Of a DNA stretch of 42,474 nt, positions 41,354 to 42,474 are shown in pieces. The translations under genes were made by a program, and so were the position numbers. The stretch's first letter is position 1; each line of letters begins with the position of its first letter. Source of the stretch: CALZJC01 sp041574955 (GTDB taxonomy: Bacteria; Acidobacteriota; Thermoanaerobaculia; Multivoradales; JAHEKO01); the NCBI GenBank assembly GCA_041574955.1, contig JBFGNS010000014.1, positions 1 through 42,474 of the forward strand, in the 5' to 3' direction. A model generated the notes under the pieces. That model was not told the DNA's origin. It ran no database searches and worked only from the letters and a program-made list of their open reading frames with translations.

Positions 41354-42163
41354 GTGCGCGACGGCGACTGCGTGCGGTTCCTGCAGTGGGCGCTGCCGCG
41401 GCTCGGGTTCCGCTGGGCGGGCTTCCGCCGGGTCCGCCGGCAGGTCTGCCGGCGGTTGGCGGGCCGCCTGGCCGACCTCGGCCTGGCCGACCTCGACGCC
41501 TACCGCCGCCGGCTGGAGGCCGACGCCGGCGAGTGGCGGCGGCTGGCGCCGCTGTGCCGTGTCACCATCTCGCGCTTCTTCCGCGACCGCGGCTTGTACC
41601 GGGCGCTCGGCGAGGTGGTGCTGCCGGCGCTCGCCGCCCGCCGCGGCCGCGGCGCGCGGCTGGCGGTGTGGAGCGCGGGCTGCGGTGCCGGCGAGGAGCC
41701 GTACTCGGTCGCCATGGTCGCGCGCCGTAGCGAGGCGCTCGCCGGCTGCACCTTGCGGGTCGCCGCCACCGATTGGGACCTGCGCCAGCTGGCGCGGGCG
41801 GCGTGTGCCGTCTACCCGGAGTCGAGCCTCCGCGACCTGCCGCCGGGGTGGCGCGAGCAGGCGTTCGAGCCGCTGGCCGGCGGCGACTGGCGGCTGCGGC
41901 CGGCTGAGCGGTACGGCGTCGCCTTCGCCGCCGGCGACCTGCGCCGGGCGGCGCTCGCCGGGCCGTTCGATCTGGTCCTGTGCCGCAACGCGGCCTTCAC
42001 CTACTTCGACCGGCGGCTACAGCAGCGGGTGCTCGACGGGCTGGTGGCCCGGCTGCGTCCGGGCGGCGCGCTCGCCGTCGGGAGTCACGAGCGGCCGCCC
42101 ATCGGGGCCAGCGAGCTGGCTCCCTGGCCCGGGCTGCGCCACCTCTGGCTGCGAGGGGACTGA
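41354..42163 (+). CDS. cheR: CheR-type protein-glutamate O-methyltransferase
   Basis: This 269-residue protein has the helical CheR N-terminal domain (about 1-75), with VTISRFFRDRGLYRAL leading to the catalytic domain. SAM-binding motif I is AVWSAGCGAGEEPYS (104-118), followed by LRVAATDWD and the FDLVLCRNAAFTYFDRRLQQ block, where the usual text is CRNVLIYFD. CheR methylates glutamates of chemoreceptors with SAM. No receptor, CheB or CheA gene is in the window, so it may serve a separate chemosensory or multi-domain signalling path. The STAS gene 44 bp downstream suggests a signalling pair. GTG 41354 has no ribosome site; the TAGGCT spacing suggests leaderless translation. Confidence 0.85.
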   Translation: MRDGDCVRFLQWALPRLGFRWAGFRRVRRQVCRRLAGRLADLGLADLDAYRRRLEADAGEWRRLAPLCRVTISRFFRDRGLYRALGEVVLPALAARRGRGARLAVWSAGCGAGEEPYSVAMVARRSEALAGCTLRVAATDWDLRQLARAACAVYPESSLRDLPPGWREQAFEPLAGGDWRLRPAERYGVAFAAGDLRRAALAGPFDLVLCRNAAFTYFDRRLQQRVLDGLVARLRPGGALAVGSHERPPIGASELAPWPGLRHLWLRGD

Positions 42164-42181
42164 GCCGAGCCGCGGCTCTGC

Positions 42182-42187
42182 TAGGCT
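42182..42187 (+). promoter_or_regulatory. Candidate -10 element (TAGGCT) of the STAS gene
   Basis: TAGGCT lies 20 bases before ATG 42208 and is followed by GAGGGAG and GGAGG as ribosome sites. The match to the elements at 39611 and 41342 is exact. Confidence 0.4.
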
Positions 42188-42207
42188 GACGAGGGAGCCG
42201 GAGGCCG

Positions 42208-42474
42208 ATGAGCCAGATTCTGAGCCGGTTGGCAGGCGAGGTCCGGGTGCTGGAGTGCAGCGGGCGGTTTCGCATCGGAGAGGGAGACGTGGCGCTGCGC
42301 GAGGCGGTGCGGGAGTCGCTGGAGGCGGGGGCGGTCAAGATGCTGGTCGACCTGCGCCAGGTCTCACTGTGCGATTCGGCCTTCCTCGGCGAGCTGGTGG
42401 GCTCATACGCGCGGGCCGCCAACCGTGGCGGCGCGCTCAAGCTGCTGAGCCCGGCGCCCAAGGTCGCCGAGAGC
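42208..42474 (+). CDS. STAS-domain anti-anti-sigma factor, 3'-partial
   Basis: The first 89 residues of a STAS protein; the gene runs off the window end. It shows the fold pattern VRVLECSGRF, a helix (VALREAVRESLEAGA), the strand VKMLVDLRQVSLC and the switch loop CDSAFLGELVGSYARA. Ser57 there corresponds to the phosphorylated serine of SpoIIAA-type factors. The strand ALKLLSPAPKVAE follows. Such proteins are switched by a kinase anti-sigma factor or report stress signals; the partner is not visible. The ATG is fixed by GAGGGAG and GGAGG sites. It follows cheR by 44 bp. Confidence 0.85.
   Translation, partial: MSQILSRLAGEVRVLECSGRFRIGEGDVALREAVRESLEAGAVKMLVDLRQVSLCDSAFLGELVGSYARAANRGGALKLLSPAPKVAES

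Overview
The window is about 42 kb of uniformly very GC-rich bacterial DNA (third positions almost all G or C). The organism is Gram-negative: it has a BamA/TamA-type outer-membrane barrel, a lipoprotein signal on the ABC binding protein, and lyso-ornithine-lipid-type acyltransferases. The mix (DUF4920, DoxX, an OlsB/OlsA-like pair, a phage-like injection cluster, very high GC) would suit a high-GC Acidobacteriota-type or similar soil or sediment lineage, but no marker gene here fixes the taxonomy.

Region 1 (1-22798, + strand) is one tightly packed operon for the baseplate half of a contractile injection system (eCIS or phage-tail-like particle). In order it holds: the end of a Pro/Ala-rich protein, a baseplate adaptor-like protein, a gp27/gpD-like hub, a separate gp5/gpV-like spike, a PAAR tip, gp25, baseplate J, a gpI-like wedge protein, three fibre or baseplate accessory proteins (two share a WNT...HxH module, one ends in a helix-hairpin-helix), two unrecognised translationally coupled proteins, a 1078-residue helical protein (tape-measure candidate) and a 2241-residue protein. 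The last joins a short RHS core to a huge C-terminal part containing an HELWH zinc-protease motif and is the best cargo candidate. Sheath, tube and ATPase genes are not in the window and would lie outside it, probably upstream.

Region 2 (22984-24571) has a YdjM-type membrane protein convergent with, and overlapping, a secreted DUF4920 protein.

Region 3 (24912-31248) is a nucleobase or nucleoside uptake operon: BMP-family lipoprotein, double ATPase, two permeases and a CodA-type deaminase. The residue matching E. coli CodA Asp314 is Cys, which predicts 5-methylcytosine deamination. A small DoxX protein follows.

Region 4 (31347-39572) is a run of nine closely packed genes. It holds a GAD/CSAD-like PLP decarboxylase, an OlsB-like N-acyltransferase, a PlsC/OlsA-like acyltransferase, an unusual alpha/beta-hydrolase + DedA + ATP-grasp fusion, two small membrane or exported proteins, a ferric-reductase-like membrane domain fused to a Rieske domain, and a membrane-anchored Cys-motif protein. 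It may be a membrane aminolipid pathway followed by a redox module.

Region 5 (39641-42474) has a POTRA/beta-barrel outer-membrane protein, a CheR methyltransferase and the start of a STAS anti-anti-sigma factor. Each is preceded by the same TAGGCT hexamer, a likely -10 element; for cheR its spacing fits a leaderless transcript.
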